A stretch of DNA of 64,000 nt from Mycobacterium sp. 1100029.7 (GTDB lineage: Bacteria > Actinomycetota > Actinomycetes > Mycobacteriales > Mycobacteriaceae). Under the pieces are notes generated by a model, which was not told where the DNA came from, did not search any database, and worked only from the letters and a program-made list of their open reading frames with translations. Numbering within the stretch: position 1 is the first letter of the stretch; the number at the start of each line of letters is the position of its first letter. Shown one piece after another: positions 50,388 to 59,018 of this stretch. The stretch lies in assembly GCF_001665235.1 (NCBI RefSeq), contig NZ_LZSC01000005.1, forward strand, positions 186,001 to 250,000, given 5' to 3'. Both the position numbers and the translations under genes were made by a program.

Positions 50388-51752
50388 CTAGTCGATGACC
50401 GCGGCTTCCTTGCGTTCGGTGATCGGCAAAGCGAGCTGCTGCTCGTCGCAGATCCGTTGCAGCTTCTCCAATGTTTCGTCGAGGCCCGCGCCGACGGTGG
50501 GGCCGGGGGTGAACGTGGCGGGAAGCTTTCGCATGCCCTGGATGACGCCAATGCTCTCGTAGTGCACCGCGCCTTCGGGGTCACACCGATAATCGGGCAT
50601 CCGGTCCAGCACCGCGGTCAGCATGGCCTTGAACACCGTGCGCGCCACGTTGGATCCGACGCATCGGTGCACACCGATGCCAAAACTGAAGTGCCGGTTA
50701 CCTTTACGATCAAGAACCACCTTGTCCGGATCGGCGAACACCGCCGGATCGCGATTGGCCATCGCCCACGAAATCCACAGCCGCTCACCCTCTTTGAACT
50801 GGCTGCCGACCAATTCGACGTCATCGGAGAATGTTCTGCCGTCACCGGCTGCCGGGGTGAAGAAACGCAGGAACTCCTCGGTCGCCGGGTCGAGCAGCGC
50901 GTCGCGGTTCTTGGACAGTCGCTCGCGCTGGTCGGGGTTCTCCGAAAGCCATTCCAGGGAATGCGCAGTCAGCGCCGTCGTAGTGTCGAAGCCGCCGCCG
51001 ATGACCAGCCCGAGGTTGCCGAGGATTTCCAGGTCGGGCGCCGGCTCGCCGTCGATTCGCAACTGCAGCAACCCATTGATGATGCCGGGGCGCGGATTCT
51101 CGCGGACCTCGAGCATGCTGTTGACCATGTCCAGGCCCATTTCCCGGTGCATCGCGGTGACCCGCTCGATGTCGGGGGAGTGCTCCGGGGTGTAGACGGC
51201 CGCGTGCACCGGCTCGCTGTACAGATTCCACTTCTTGAGGGGGATGCCCAGCATCGCCAGCGTCAGCACCGCGGGCACGATGTTCGCCAGGTCGTCGACG
51301 AAGTCGATGCTGCCGCCTTCGATCTTCTCGTCGAGGCAGGCGCGGACAACGTCGCGGATGAACGGCTCCCACCGCTTGACCGCGGCCGGCGACAAGTACG
51401 GATTGAGCACGTTGCGGTAGATGCGGTGCTCGGGTTCGTCCATCTCCAGGATCCCGCCGCGCACCGCGCTGACGCGGCTGGCCGTCGGAATCGAGATGCC
51501 CTTGTAGCCGCGTCTTTCGTTATGGATGTCGTGGTCGTTGGAGACCGCGGGGCAGCGGGCCAGCTCGAAAACCTCGTTGCTACCGGCCGCGACCCAGTGG
51601 CCACCGTAGGTCTCGGTCCACGCCATCGGGCACTTGGCGTGCATCTCCTCGGTGATGTCCTTGAACTGCGAGCGGTACTCCGCCGCGTGGCGGTCGAAGT
51701 GATACTGCTGCTTCTGGCGGTCGCCGTCGCTCACGACATCGTCGACGCTCAA
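50388..51752 (-). CDS. cytochrome P450 (454 aa)
   Basis: P450 with I-helix VIGGGFDTTTAL near residue 255, K-helix EEFLRFFTP near residue 300, haem loop FSFGIGVHRCVG with Cys364, and an unusual C-terminal extension of about 35 residues past the fold (ETLEKLQRICDEQQLALPI). It is the most divergent of the four P450s. TTG at 51752 follows GGGAG by eight bases; a longer frame would overlap the ferredoxin gene. The ferredoxin at 51767 is 14 bases upstream, and the SDR precedes it, so alcohol product oxidation may be coupled. Confidence 0.92.
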   Translation of the reverse strand: MSVDDVVSDGDRQKQQYHFDRHAAEYRSQFKDITEEMHAKCPMAWTETYGGHWVAAGSNEVFELARCPAVSNDHDIHNERRGYKGISIPTASRVSAVRGGILEMDEPEHRIYRNVLNPYLSPAAVKRWEPFIRDVVRACLDEKIEGGSIDFVDDLANIVPAVLTLAMLGIPLKKWNLYSEPVHAAVYTPEHSPDIERVTAMHREMGLDMVNSMLEVRENPRPGIINGLLQLRIDGEPAPDLEILGNLGLVIGGGFDTTTALTAHSLEWLSENPDQRERLSKNRDALLDPATEEFLRFFTPAAGDGRTFSDDVELVGSQFKEGERLWISWAMANRDPAVFADPDKVVLDRKGNRHFSFGIGVHRCVGSNVARTVFKAMLTAVLDRMPDYRCDPEGAVHYESIGVIQGMRKLPATFTPGPTVGAGLDETLEKLQRICDEQQLALPITERKEAAVID

Positions 51753-51766
51753 GGTGCTGTCTCCCT

Positions 51767-51967
51767 TTAGGTTTCGTCCGTGATCATGATCGCTTGTTCC
51801 GGGCACGAGTGGGCGGCCTCGCGGACCTGGTCCTCCTGGTCGGCCGGCACCACCTCGTTGACCGCCGACGAACTGCCGTCAATATCGCTGAGCTCGAACG
51901 AATCCGGCGCAATCATCGCGCACAGGGTGTGGCCCTGGCAGCGTTCTGAATCGACCCAGACCTTCAC
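51767..51967 (-). CDS. [3Fe-4S]-type ferredoxin (66 aa)
   Basis: Motifs CQGHTLC (Cys10, Cys16) and SCPEQAI near residue 55, with His13 at the variable position. It precedes the P450 in the same transcript and is its probable electron donor. Fourth ferredoxin of this class in the window. Confidence 0.92.
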   Translation of the reverse strand: MKVWVDSERCQGHTLCAMIAPDSFELSDIDGSSSAVNEVVPADQEDQVREAAHSCPEQAIMITDET

Positions 51968-52033
51968 TTTGTCTCCTCGTCTCCCCGTGGCGCGATGTGG
52001 CTGGCGTTACGGTAATCCCGATGCCGACGTCGC

Positions 52034-52735
52034 TCAGGTGTTTCGGCCGCCGTTGACACCCAAGATCTGGCCGGTGATGTAGCCGGCTTCCTCGGACACC
52101 AAGAAGGCGCAGGCCGCCGCGATGTCTTCCGGCTTGCCGATCCGGCGCACCGGGGTACGGGCGATGGTCTCGTCGATGTCGCCGAGAAACCCGTTCTTTT
52201 CGGCGGCGCGCAACATCGGGGTGTCGATGAATCCCGGCGGTACGGCGTTGACGGTGATACCGCTGGGCCCGTACTCGAGCGCCAGCGACTTCGTCAGGCC
52301 GTTGACGGCGGACTTGGCCGCCACGTAATGACTCATGTACGGCGCGCCGGAATGCGTGCTCGACGACGAGATGTTGACAATCCGCCCCCACCCGGCCTCG
52401 ACCATGTCCGGCAGTACGGCCTGCGTCATGTGGAACACCCCGTGGAGATTGACGTTGACCACGCGCTGCCAGTCCTCGAACGTGATGTTGCTGAACCGCT
52501 TGAACCCGTCCAGACCGGCGGCGTTGACCAGAATCGCCACCGGTCCCAGCTGAGCGCGGATCGCCGACAGTGCGCCGTCCACCTGGGACCGATCCGTGAC
52601 GTCGGCGGTGAACGACAGTTCGGCGTCCGACGGCTTCAAGTCGATGGTTGCGACGTCGAGACCGTCGGCGCGCAGTCGCTGCACGACCGCCAAACCGATC
52701 CCGGATCCACCACCGGTGACCACCGCGGTCTTCAC
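52034..52735 (-). CDS. SDR-family oxidoreductase (233 aa)
   Basis: Compact SDR: TGGGSGIGLAVVQRL at residues 7-21, NAAG near residue 73 and SHYVAAKSAVNGL near residue 140 with Tyr and Lys. GTG at 52735. First gene of the minus-strand set SDR, ferredoxin, P450, divergent from aldehyde dehydrogenase at 53014; operator-like sites for each direction lie between them (52796 and 52973). Confidence 0.9.
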   Translation of the reverse strand: MKTAVVTGGGSGIGLAVVQRLRADGLDVATIDLKPSDAELSFTADVTDRSQVDGALSAIRAQLGPVAILVNAAGLDGFKRFSNITFEDWQRVVNVNLHGVFHMTQAVLPDMVEAGWGRIVNISSSSTHSGAPYMSHYVAAKSAVNGLTKSLALEYGPSGITVNAVPPGFIDTPMLRAAEKNGFLGDIDETIARTPVRRIGKPEDIAAACAFLVSEEAGYITGQILGVNGGRNT

Positions 52736-52795
52736 GCCGAGGCCCCTGGGGCAAACGCGGCCATCTCAGTCACAAAGAATCTCCCTCGCAATTAT

Positions 52796-52810
52796 GAGAA
52801 CCTTACTCTC
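52796..52810. promoter_or_regulatory. GAGAAT-N3-ATTCTC-like operator, two mismatches
   Basis: GAGAAC-CTT-ACTCTC, symmetric except for the two changed bases (which are not complementary to each other in the palindrome). It lies 60 bases upstream of the SDR start on the minus strand. Confidence 0.5.
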
Positions 52811-52972
52811 GCTTTGAAGTGACGCGCAACATACCGGTAAAACACCCCGCAGCCTGCGCCGAGGGGCGGCATGGGACCCCGCCGCCGTGATGACGGCGCT
52901 GGTCAGCAGCCTTGTCCCATTCCTATGACTTTCTTGAATTCTCGAGACTCGACTGTAAGATTCGCCCGGGAA

Positions 52973-52987
52973 GAGAATGAAATTTTC
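52973..52987. promoter_or_regulatory. GAGAAT-N3-ATTCTC-like operator, one mismatch
   Basis: GAGAAT-GAA-ATTTTC, left half exact, ends 26 bases before the aldehyde dehydrogenase ATG at 53014. Confidence 0.55.
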
Positions 52988-53013
52988 GTGACTGCCACCA
53001 CACAAGGAGTCGA

Positions 53014-54516
53014 ATGCCTGCTCAGGTCACAGTGCCGGACACCGCGGAAACGGCAGGCACGAGCGTCGCGCGCCGACTGCTGATCGACGGCGAGCTGATC
53101 ACGAGTGGCAAGGCATTTCCCTCGATCAACCCCGCCACCGGCGAGGTCATCGGTCACGCCCCGGACGCCGGCGTCGAGGAGGCCCAAGCGGCGATTGCCG
53201 CGGCCCGGCGCGCGTTCGACACCACCACCTGGTCGACCGATGTCGAGTTGCGGATCCGCTGCCTCGATCAGCTGCACCAAGTGCTGGTCGAGCACGCCGA
53301 CGAATTGCGTGAGCTCACCATCGCCGAAGTCGGCGCCACGCGGGCGCTGACGCAAGGCGCACAGCTCGACGAGCCGATCAACATCGTCCGCTTCTATGCG
53401 GACTTGCTGCGCCGCTACGAGTTCTCCGAGGACCTCGGCGACAAAGAATCGCGGGGCATGCAGCACCACCGCTGGGTAGAGAAGGAAGCCGCGGGAGTGG
53501 TCGCGGCGATCATCGCGTACAACTACCCGAACCAACTCGCGCTGGCCAAGCTGGCGCCGGCGTTGGCCGCGGGCTGCACAGTGATCCTCAAGGGGGCACC
53601 GGACACACCACTGGTGACCCTCGCGCTGGGCGAGCTGATCGCCAATCACACCGACATCCCGGCCGGTGTCGTCAATGTGCTGACATCGTCGGACGCCGCC
53701 TCCGGCGAAGCGCTCACCACCAGTCCCGACGTCGACGTCGTCACCTTCACCGGATCCACGGCCGTCGGGCGCCGGATCATGGCCGCCGCGAGTCAGACCG
53801 TCAAGCGCGTCTTTCTGGAGTTGGGGGGCAAGTCGGCGGCGATCATGCTCGACGACGCCGACTTCGTCACTGCGGGCATGTTCGCCGCGTTCAGCATGGT
53901 CACGCATGCGGGTCAGGGGTGCGCGCTGACATCGCGGCTGCTGGTGCCGAAGTCGCACCACGACGAAATCGTCGAGATCATCGCGGGAAACTTCGCCAAG
54001 GTGCGTCACGGCGACCCGGCCGATCCCAAGACGTTGATGGGGCCGCTGATCAATGAGCGGCAGCGCGACAAGGTCGATCAGATGGTGCAGCGGGCCGTCG
54101 CCGCGGGAGCGACCCTGGTGACCGGCGGCAAGCGTCTGGATCCCGGCTTCTTCTATGCGCCAACGTTGCTCACCAATGTCGACCCGGACAGCGAGATCGC
54201 CCAGGACGAAGTCTTCGGGCCGGTCCTCGTCGTCATCGGGTTCGACGATGACGACGACGCGGTGCGGATCGCGAACAACTCGGTCTATGGGCTGGCGGGG
54301 GCGGTATTCAGCCAGGACCAGGAACGCGCCCTTGCCGTGGCGCGCCGGATTCGGACCGGATCGTTTTCCATCAACGGCGGCAACTACTTCGGGGCGGACA
54401 GTCCGTTCGGGGGCTTCAAACAATCCGGCGTCGGTCGAGAGATGGGCGTCGCCGGGCTCGAGGAGTTCCTGGAACACAAGACCTTCGCCGTCCCGGTCAC
54501 GGGAGGAAATCGATGA
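53014..54516 (+). CDS. aldehyde dehydrogenase (500 aa)
   Basis: Aldehyde dehydrogenase with LELGGKSAAIMLDDADF near residue 268 (catalytic Glu), HAGQGCALTSRLLVP near residue 300 (catalytic Cys) and EVFGPVLVVIGF near residue 400. ATG follows AAGGAG. Its TGA overlaps the ATG of the CoA-transferase (ATGA), so aldehyde oxidation and CoA activation are coupled in one transcript. Operator-like sequence 26 bases upstream. Confidence 0.93.
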   Translation: MPAQVTVPDTAETAGTSVARRLLIDGELITSGKAFPSINPATGEVIGHAPDAGVEEAQAAIAAARRAFDTTTWSTDVELRIRCLDQLHQVLVEHADELRELTIAEVGATRALTQGAQLDEPINIVRFYADLLRRYEFSEDLGDKESRGMQHHRWVEKEAAGVVAAIIAYNYPNQLALAKLAPALAAGCTVILKGAPDTPLVTLALGELIANHTDIPAGVVNVLTSSDAASGEALTTSPDVDVVTFTGSTAVGRRIMAAASQTVKRVFLELGGKSAAIMLDDADFVTAGMFAAFSMVTHAGQGCALTSRLLVPKSHHDEIVEIIAGNFAKVRHGDPADPKTLMGPLINERQRDKVDQMVQRAVAAGATLVTGGKRLDPGFFYAPTLLTNVDPDSEIAQDEVFGPVLVVIGFDDDDDAVRIANNSVYGLAGAVFSQDQERALAVARRIRTGSFSINGGNYFGADSPFGGFKQSGVGREMGVAGLEEFLEHKTFAVPVTGGNR

Positions 54517-55718
54517 AGCCGTTGGAGGGCATCCGCGTTCTCGAGGTCGCCATGTACGGGTTCGTCCCGTCGGCGGGCGCCGTGTTGGCGGAGTGGGGCG
54601 CCGACGTGGTCAAGGTGGAGCACGCGGTCACCGGGGATCCGCAGCGCGGACTTCGCCAGACCGGGATGCTGCGCGTCGAGGGCGATCCGAATCCCAACAT
54701 CGAGCACGCCAACCGCGGCAAGCGCAGTGTCGGACTCGACATGTCGGTTCCCGAGGGCAAGGAAGTCCTCTATGAACTGGCCCGCCGTTCGGACGTCTTT
54801 TTGACCAGCTTCCTGCCTGGAGCCCGGCAGAAGTTCGGCATCGACGTCGACGACATTCGCGCGGTCAACCCCAAGATCATCTACGCGCGTGGCAGTGCGC
54901 TCGGGCCACGTGGTGACGAGGCGACCAAGGGCGGCTACGACATGACCGCCTTCTGGTGCCGCGCCGGAACTGCGGCCACCATCACCCCGATGGGCATGCC
55001 CGGAATGATCGCACCGCCCGGACCGGCCTACGGCGACACCATCTCTGGGACCAACCTCGCCGGCGGCATCGCCGCCGCGTTGCTCAAGCGCGAGCGCACC
55101 GGCGAACCGTCGGTCGTCGATGTGTCGTTGCTGGGCAGCGGGTTGTGGTCGATGGGCCACACCGTCGCCTTGACCAAGCATCTGAACCAGCGGCTCGAAG
55201 CACCGCCGCCCGGTGTCCACGGTGCACCCAACAACCCGCTGGTGGGCCTGTACACCACAGCCGACGGCCGCTACATCTCCTTCGTGATGATGCAGCCGAC
55301 GAAGTTCTGGGCCGACGTTTGCCGCCACGTCGACCTGCCCGAACTTGCCGACGACCCCCGGTTCGCCACCATCGAGCAGATCACTGCCAATACAGCAGAA
55401 GCCGTCGAGATCTTGACCAAGGCCATCGCAACCCGCACGCTAGCCGAGTGGAGCGAACGCTTTGCCACACTGGCCGGGCCGTGGGCCCCGGTCCAGGACA
55501 CGTTGCAGGCAGCCGATGACTCGCAGATCCGGGCCAATGAATATGTTGTCCGGGCAGGCGATCTCGATCTGGTGGCCAACCCCGTACAGTTCGACGTCAC
55601 CGCGCCGCACACCGGGCCTGCGCCCGGATTCGCAGAGCAGACCGACGAGATTTTGCTGGAATTAGGGCTGGACTGGGACCGCATCATCGAACTCAAGACG
55701 GCCGGCGCCGTCACCTAA
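54513..55718 (+). CDS. CaiB/BaiF (family III) CoA-transferase (401 aa)
   Basis: Single-unit family III CoA-transferase: GIRVLEVAMYGFVPSAGAVL, ADVVKVEHAVTGDPQRGL near residue 32 and NNPLVGLYTTADGRYI near residue 240. The segment that normally carries the catalytic Asp reads VVDVSLLGSGLWSM, with Gly at residue 208. Related actinobacterial enzymes also lack Asp there, so an alternative residue or a structural role is possible. It follows the aldehyde dehydrogenase with an overlapping ATGA and probably activates the acid formed. Confidence 0.9.
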   Translation: MKPLEGIRVLEVAMYGFVPSAGAVLAEWGADVVKVEHAVTGDPQRGLRQTGMLRVEGDPNPNIEHANRGKRSVGLDMSVPEGKEVLYELARRSDVFLTSFLPGARQKFGIDVDDIRAVNPKIIYARGSALGPRGDEATKGGYDMTAFWCRAGTAATITPMGMPGMIAPPGPAYGDTISGTNLAGGIAAALLKRERTGEPSVVDVSLLGSGLWSMGHTVALTKHLNQRLEAPPPGVHGAPNNPLVGLYTTADGRYISFVMMQPTKFWADVCRHVDLPELADDPRFATIEQITANTAEAVEILTKAIATRTLAEWSERFATLAGPWAPVQDTLQAADDSQIRANEYVVRAGDLDLVANPVQFDVTAPHTGPAPGFAEQTDEILLELGLDWDRIIELKTAGAVT

Positions 55719-56061
55719 AGCCGTCACTTAGAAGTGGAGCAGCCCCTCATTGTCTGAGCCGAACATCAAGTCTGTTCAAGACCGCTCGCCCGATCCGGGT
55801 GCGGCGGCGCTGGGCCATTCCATAACGGTTGCGCGTTTTTTGCTCCGCGTGGACGTGGCATGAGTCACAATGGCCGAACGCTTTCTGACGGGATGGATCG
55901 GAGGTCTGGCGTGGCGCTGATTCTGGCTGTCTCGCCGGCAATCGATGGCGAGATGCCGCTGCTCAGTGGACCTTTCGACACCAACGTTGAACCCAACCTA
56001 CCTCAGCCAATGCGCCACAACAAGACTGTCGGTCTCGTAACTTGGGAAGGGGCTGACGCCG
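55719..56061. other. intergenic region before the mce operon
   Basis: 343 bases without a supported gene. It must hold the mce promoter. I saw no GAGAAT-type operator and no clear strong hairpin; a weak CACTT-AG-AAGTG hairpin lies just after the CoA-transferase stop. A 70-codon frame here lacks any family feature and overlaps the first mce gene. Confidence 0.6.
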
Positions 56062-56880
56062 GTGGCAACTAAAGGCGCAGACCACTGGTCAGCGGGATTC
56101 CCCAGTTTGAAGTTGAAGTGGGATTTTTCGGGTCCCATGCAGGCCATCGGAGCCTTGTTCGCAATGTCGGCGGACGCGGTCAAGTTCGCGTTTCGCCGTC
56201 CCTTCCAGTGGCGAGAGTTCTTGGAGCAGTCCTGGTTTGTCGCGCGGGTCTCGTTGGCGCCCACCTTGTTGGTCGCGATCCCGTTCACCGTTCTGGTCAG
56301 CTTTACGCTCAACATCCTGTTGCGTGAACTCGGTGCTGCGGATCTCTCCGGCGCCGGCGCCGCGTTCGGCGCGGTCACCCAGCTCGGCCCGCTGGTCACG
56401 GTTTTGATCGTGGCGGGCGCGGGCGCCACGGCAATGTGCGCGGACCTCGGGTCACGAACCATTCGCGAAGAAATCGACGCGATGGAGGTGCTCGGGATCA
56501 ACCCGATCCAACGGTTGGTCACCCCGCGCATGCTGGCGTCGGGGCTGGTGGCGTTTTTGCTCAACAGCCTCGTCGTCATCATCGGCGTCCTTGGCGGTTA
56601 CGTGTTTTCGGTGTTCGTGCAAGACGTCAATCCCGGTGCGTTCGCGGCGGGCATCACCTTGCTCACCGGCGTGCCCGAGGTGGTCATCTCCTGCGTCAAG
56701 GCAGCCCTTTTCGGACTGATCGCCGGCTTGGTCGCCTGCTACCGCGGCCTGTCGATCACCGGCGGAGGCGCCAAGGCCGTCGGCAATGCGGTCAACGAGA
56801 CCGTCGTCTACGCCTTCATGTCCCTGTTCGTCGTCAACGTGGTGGTTACCGCGATCGGCATCAAGATGACGGCGAAGTAG
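56062..56880 (+). CDS. yrbEA: YrbEA-type ABC transporter permease of the mce operon (272 aa)
   Basis: MlaE/YrbE permease with about five membrane spans. The cytoplasmic coupling motif REEIDAMEVLGINPIQRLVT near residue 135 and PRMLAS are diagnostic. Together with YrbEB it forms the inner-membrane channel of an Mce lipid importer, energised by an MceG-type ATPase encoded elsewhere. GTG start follows GGGAAGGGG. The paralogue number of this mce operon cannot be assigned from the sequence. Confidence 0.93.
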   Translation: MATKGADHWSAGFPSLKLKWDFSGPMQAIGALFAMSADAVKFAFRRPFQWREFLEQSWFVARVSLAPTLLVAIPFTVLVSFTLNILLRELGAADLSGAGAAFGAVTQLGPLVTVLIVAGAGATAMCADLGSRTIREEIDAMEVLGINPIQRLVTPRMLASGLVAFLLNSLVVIIGVLGGYVFSVFVQDVNPGAFAAGITLLTGVPEVVISCVKAALFGLIAGLVACYRGLSITGGGAKAVGNAVNETVVYAFMSLFVVNVVVTAIGIKMTAK

Positions 56881-56889
56881 GGGCTGTCC

Positions 56890-57735
56890 ATGGCGCTGAG
56901 GGCTGTATATCCGCGATTGGCGCGGCAATTCGAGAGACCGGTCGCCTCCTTGGGCCGGATCGGCGACCACACCCTGTTTTACGGTAAAGCGCTGGGTGGC
57001 ATACCTTTCGCGGCTACCCACTACCGGCGTGAGGTCATTCGACTGATCGCCGAGATCAGCATGGGCGCGGGCACTTTGGCGATGATCGGCGGAACCGTCG
57101 TCATCGTCGGCTTCCTGACGCTGGCGGCGGGCGGCACCCTGGCCATCCAGGGGTACACCTCGCTGGGCAATATCGGCATCGAGGCGTTGACGGGCTTTTT
57201 GGCCGCCTTCATCAATGTGCGCATCGCGGCACCGGTGGTCGCCGGGATCGGTCTGGCCGCCACCTTCGGCGCCGGCGTCACGGCCCAGCTCGGTGCCATG
57301 CGCATCAACGAAGAAGTCGATGCGTTGGAGGCCATGGCTATTCGGCCGGTCTCCTACCTGGTGAGCACTAGGATCCTGGCGGGAATGATGGCCATCACGC
57401 CGCTGTACAGCATCGCGGTGATCCTGTCATTCATGGCCAGCCAGTTCACCACGACGTTCTTGCTCGGCCAGTCGCAGGGTTTGTACCAGCACTACTTCAA
57501 CACGTTCCTGAATCCGATCGACTTGTTGTGGTCGTTCCTGCAAGCCATCCTGATGGCGCTCACGATCCTGCTGATCCACACCTACTACGGCTATTTCGCT
57601 TCCGGGGGGCCGGCCGGCGTGGGCAATGCGACGGGTAATGCGGTGCGCACCTCGCTGATCGTCGTGGTGTCGGTAACGCTGCTGGTCTCACTGTCTATTT
57701 ACGGTACGAACGGCAACTTCAACCTGTCCGGTTAG
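56890..57735 (+). CDS. yrbEB: YrbEB-type ABC transporter permease of the mce operon (281 aa)
   Basis: Second YrbE permease. Coupling motif NEEVDALEAMAIRPVSYLVS near residue 142, five to six hydrophobic spans, and the typical C-terminal run HTYYGYFASGGPAGVGNATG. It begins 9 bases after YrbEA. Permease partner in the Mce complex. Confidence 0.93.
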   Translation: MALRAVYPRLARQFERPVASLGRIGDHTLFYGKALGGIPFAATHYRREVIRLIAEISMGAGTLAMIGGTVVIVGFLTLAAGGTLAIQGYTSLGNIGIEALTGFLAAFINVRIAAPVVAGIGLAATFGAGVTAQLGAMRINEEVDALEAMAIRPVSYLVSTRILAGMMAITPLYSIAVILSFMASQFTTTFLLGQSQGLYQHYFNTFLNPIDLLWSFLQAILMALTILLIHTYYGYFASGGPAGVGNATGNAVRTSLIVVVSVTLLVSLSIYGTNGNFNLSG

Positions 57736-57755
57736 CTTCAGGAGGTGGAAAGGCA

Positions 57756-59018
57756 GTGACGCAGAGTGCTCCCGCGGGTCGCGGCGCGGTCGCCGGCCGA
57801 CCCCCGCGTGCCGGCCATGCCCGGCCACCGGCCGGACGCCAATACCTGGCACCCCTGCTCGGGCTGATCACCGTCGTCAGCATTGTGTTGGTTTTCGCGT
57901 TCGCGGTGGGCCTGTTCCAGGGCTCTTTCACCGAAAGCGTTCCAGTGACCGTGGTTTCGCAACGAGCCGGTCTGGTCATGAACCCGGACGCCAAGGTCAA
58001 GATGCGCGGCGTTCAGGTGGGCAAGGTCGATTCGATCGAACCGCTGCCCGACGGCCAGGCGGCCATCCACTTGGCGATGGACCCCTCGCAGTTGCATTTC
58101 ATTCCGAGCAATGTGCTGGTCGACATCGCGTCGTCGACGGTTTTCGGCGCGAAGTCCATCCAACTGGTGGAACCCGCGCAACCCGCTGCGCAACGACTAC
58201 ACGGTGGCCAGACGTTGCAGGGACAGCACGTCATGGTCGAAATCAACACGGTATTCCAGCAATTGGTGTCGGTGCTGAGTCAGATCGACCCGCCCAAGCT
58301 CAACGAGTCACTCGGTGCGTTGGCGCAAGCGTTCAGCGGGCGAGGCGCAAAGCTCGGCCAAGCCCTGAGCGACCTGGACTCCTTTCTGTCCAAGCTCGAA
58401 CCCAGCCTTCCCGCATTCCGTCATGACCTCACGGTCCTACCCGTGGTGGCCAATGCGTATGCCGACGCGGCACCGAACCTGTTGAAGACCGCGTCCAACG
58501 CGACCCGGATCAGCAAGTCGATTGTCGACGAGCAGAACAACTTGGATGCCTTACTGATCAGCGCAATCGGTTTGGCCGACATCGGCAACGATGTCTTGTC
58601 GACGAACCGCCAACCGCTGACGGACGTGATGCACCTACTGGTGCCGACCACGAATCTGACCAATGAGTACAACCCGGCGCTCACGTGTAGCTTCGGCGGC
58701 CTCATCCAGATCGGGCATGGTGCGCCGCTGTCGGAGCCGAGCATCAACATCTCCGCGAGCCTGACGCTGGGCGCCGAACGTTATCGGTATCCGACGAACC
58801 TGCCCAAGGTCGCTGCCACGGGCGGCCCGCAGTGCGTGGGTCTGCCGAAGTTGCCGTTCAACACGAACCCACCCCAGTTGGTCACCGATACCGGCTCCGA
58901 CCCGGTCGGATACGGAAACCCGCAGGTACTGATCAACTCCGACCTCCTCAAGCAGTTGTTGTACGGACCGATCCAAGGCCCGCCGCGCAACTCGGCTCAG
59001 ATCGGACAACCCGGATGA
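57756..59018 (+). CDS. mceA: MceA-type substrate-binding protein (420 aa)
   Basis: Membrane-anchored MCE protein: basic N-terminus, transmembrane helix near residues 30-50 (LAPLLGLITVVSIVLVFAFA), then an MCE beta-domain starting VSQRAGLVMNPDAKVKMRGV, followed by a helical region and a C-terminal domain with Cys (LTCSFGG, PQCVGLP). GTG at 57756 follows a GGAAAGG box. First of six Mce subunits that form a tunnel for lipid across the periplasm. Confidence 0.93.
   Translation: MTQSAPAGRGAVAGRPPRAGHARPPAGRQYLAPLLGLITVVSIVLVFAFAVGLFQGSFTESVPVTVVSQRAGLVMNPDAKVKMRGVQVGKVDSIEPLPDGQAAIHLAMDPSQLHFIPSNVLVDIASSTVFGAKSIQLVEPAQPAAQRLHGGQTLQGQHVMVEINTVFQQLVSVLSQIDPPKLNESLGALAQAFSGRGAKLGQALSDLDSFLSKLEPSLPAFRHDLTVLPVVANAYADAAPNLLKTASNATRISKSIVDEQNNLDALLISAIGLADIGNDVLSTNRQPLTDVMHLLVPTTNLTNEYNPALTCSFGGLIQIGHGAPLSEPSINISASLTLGAERYRYPTNLPKVAATGGPQCVGLPKLPFNTNPPQLVTDTGSDPVGYGNPQVLINSDLLKQLLYGPIQGPPRNSAQIGQPG

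Noticed and set aside
55860-56072. 70-codon frame before yrbEA
   Set aside because: No recognisable feature and overlaps the first mce gene; kept as promoter region.
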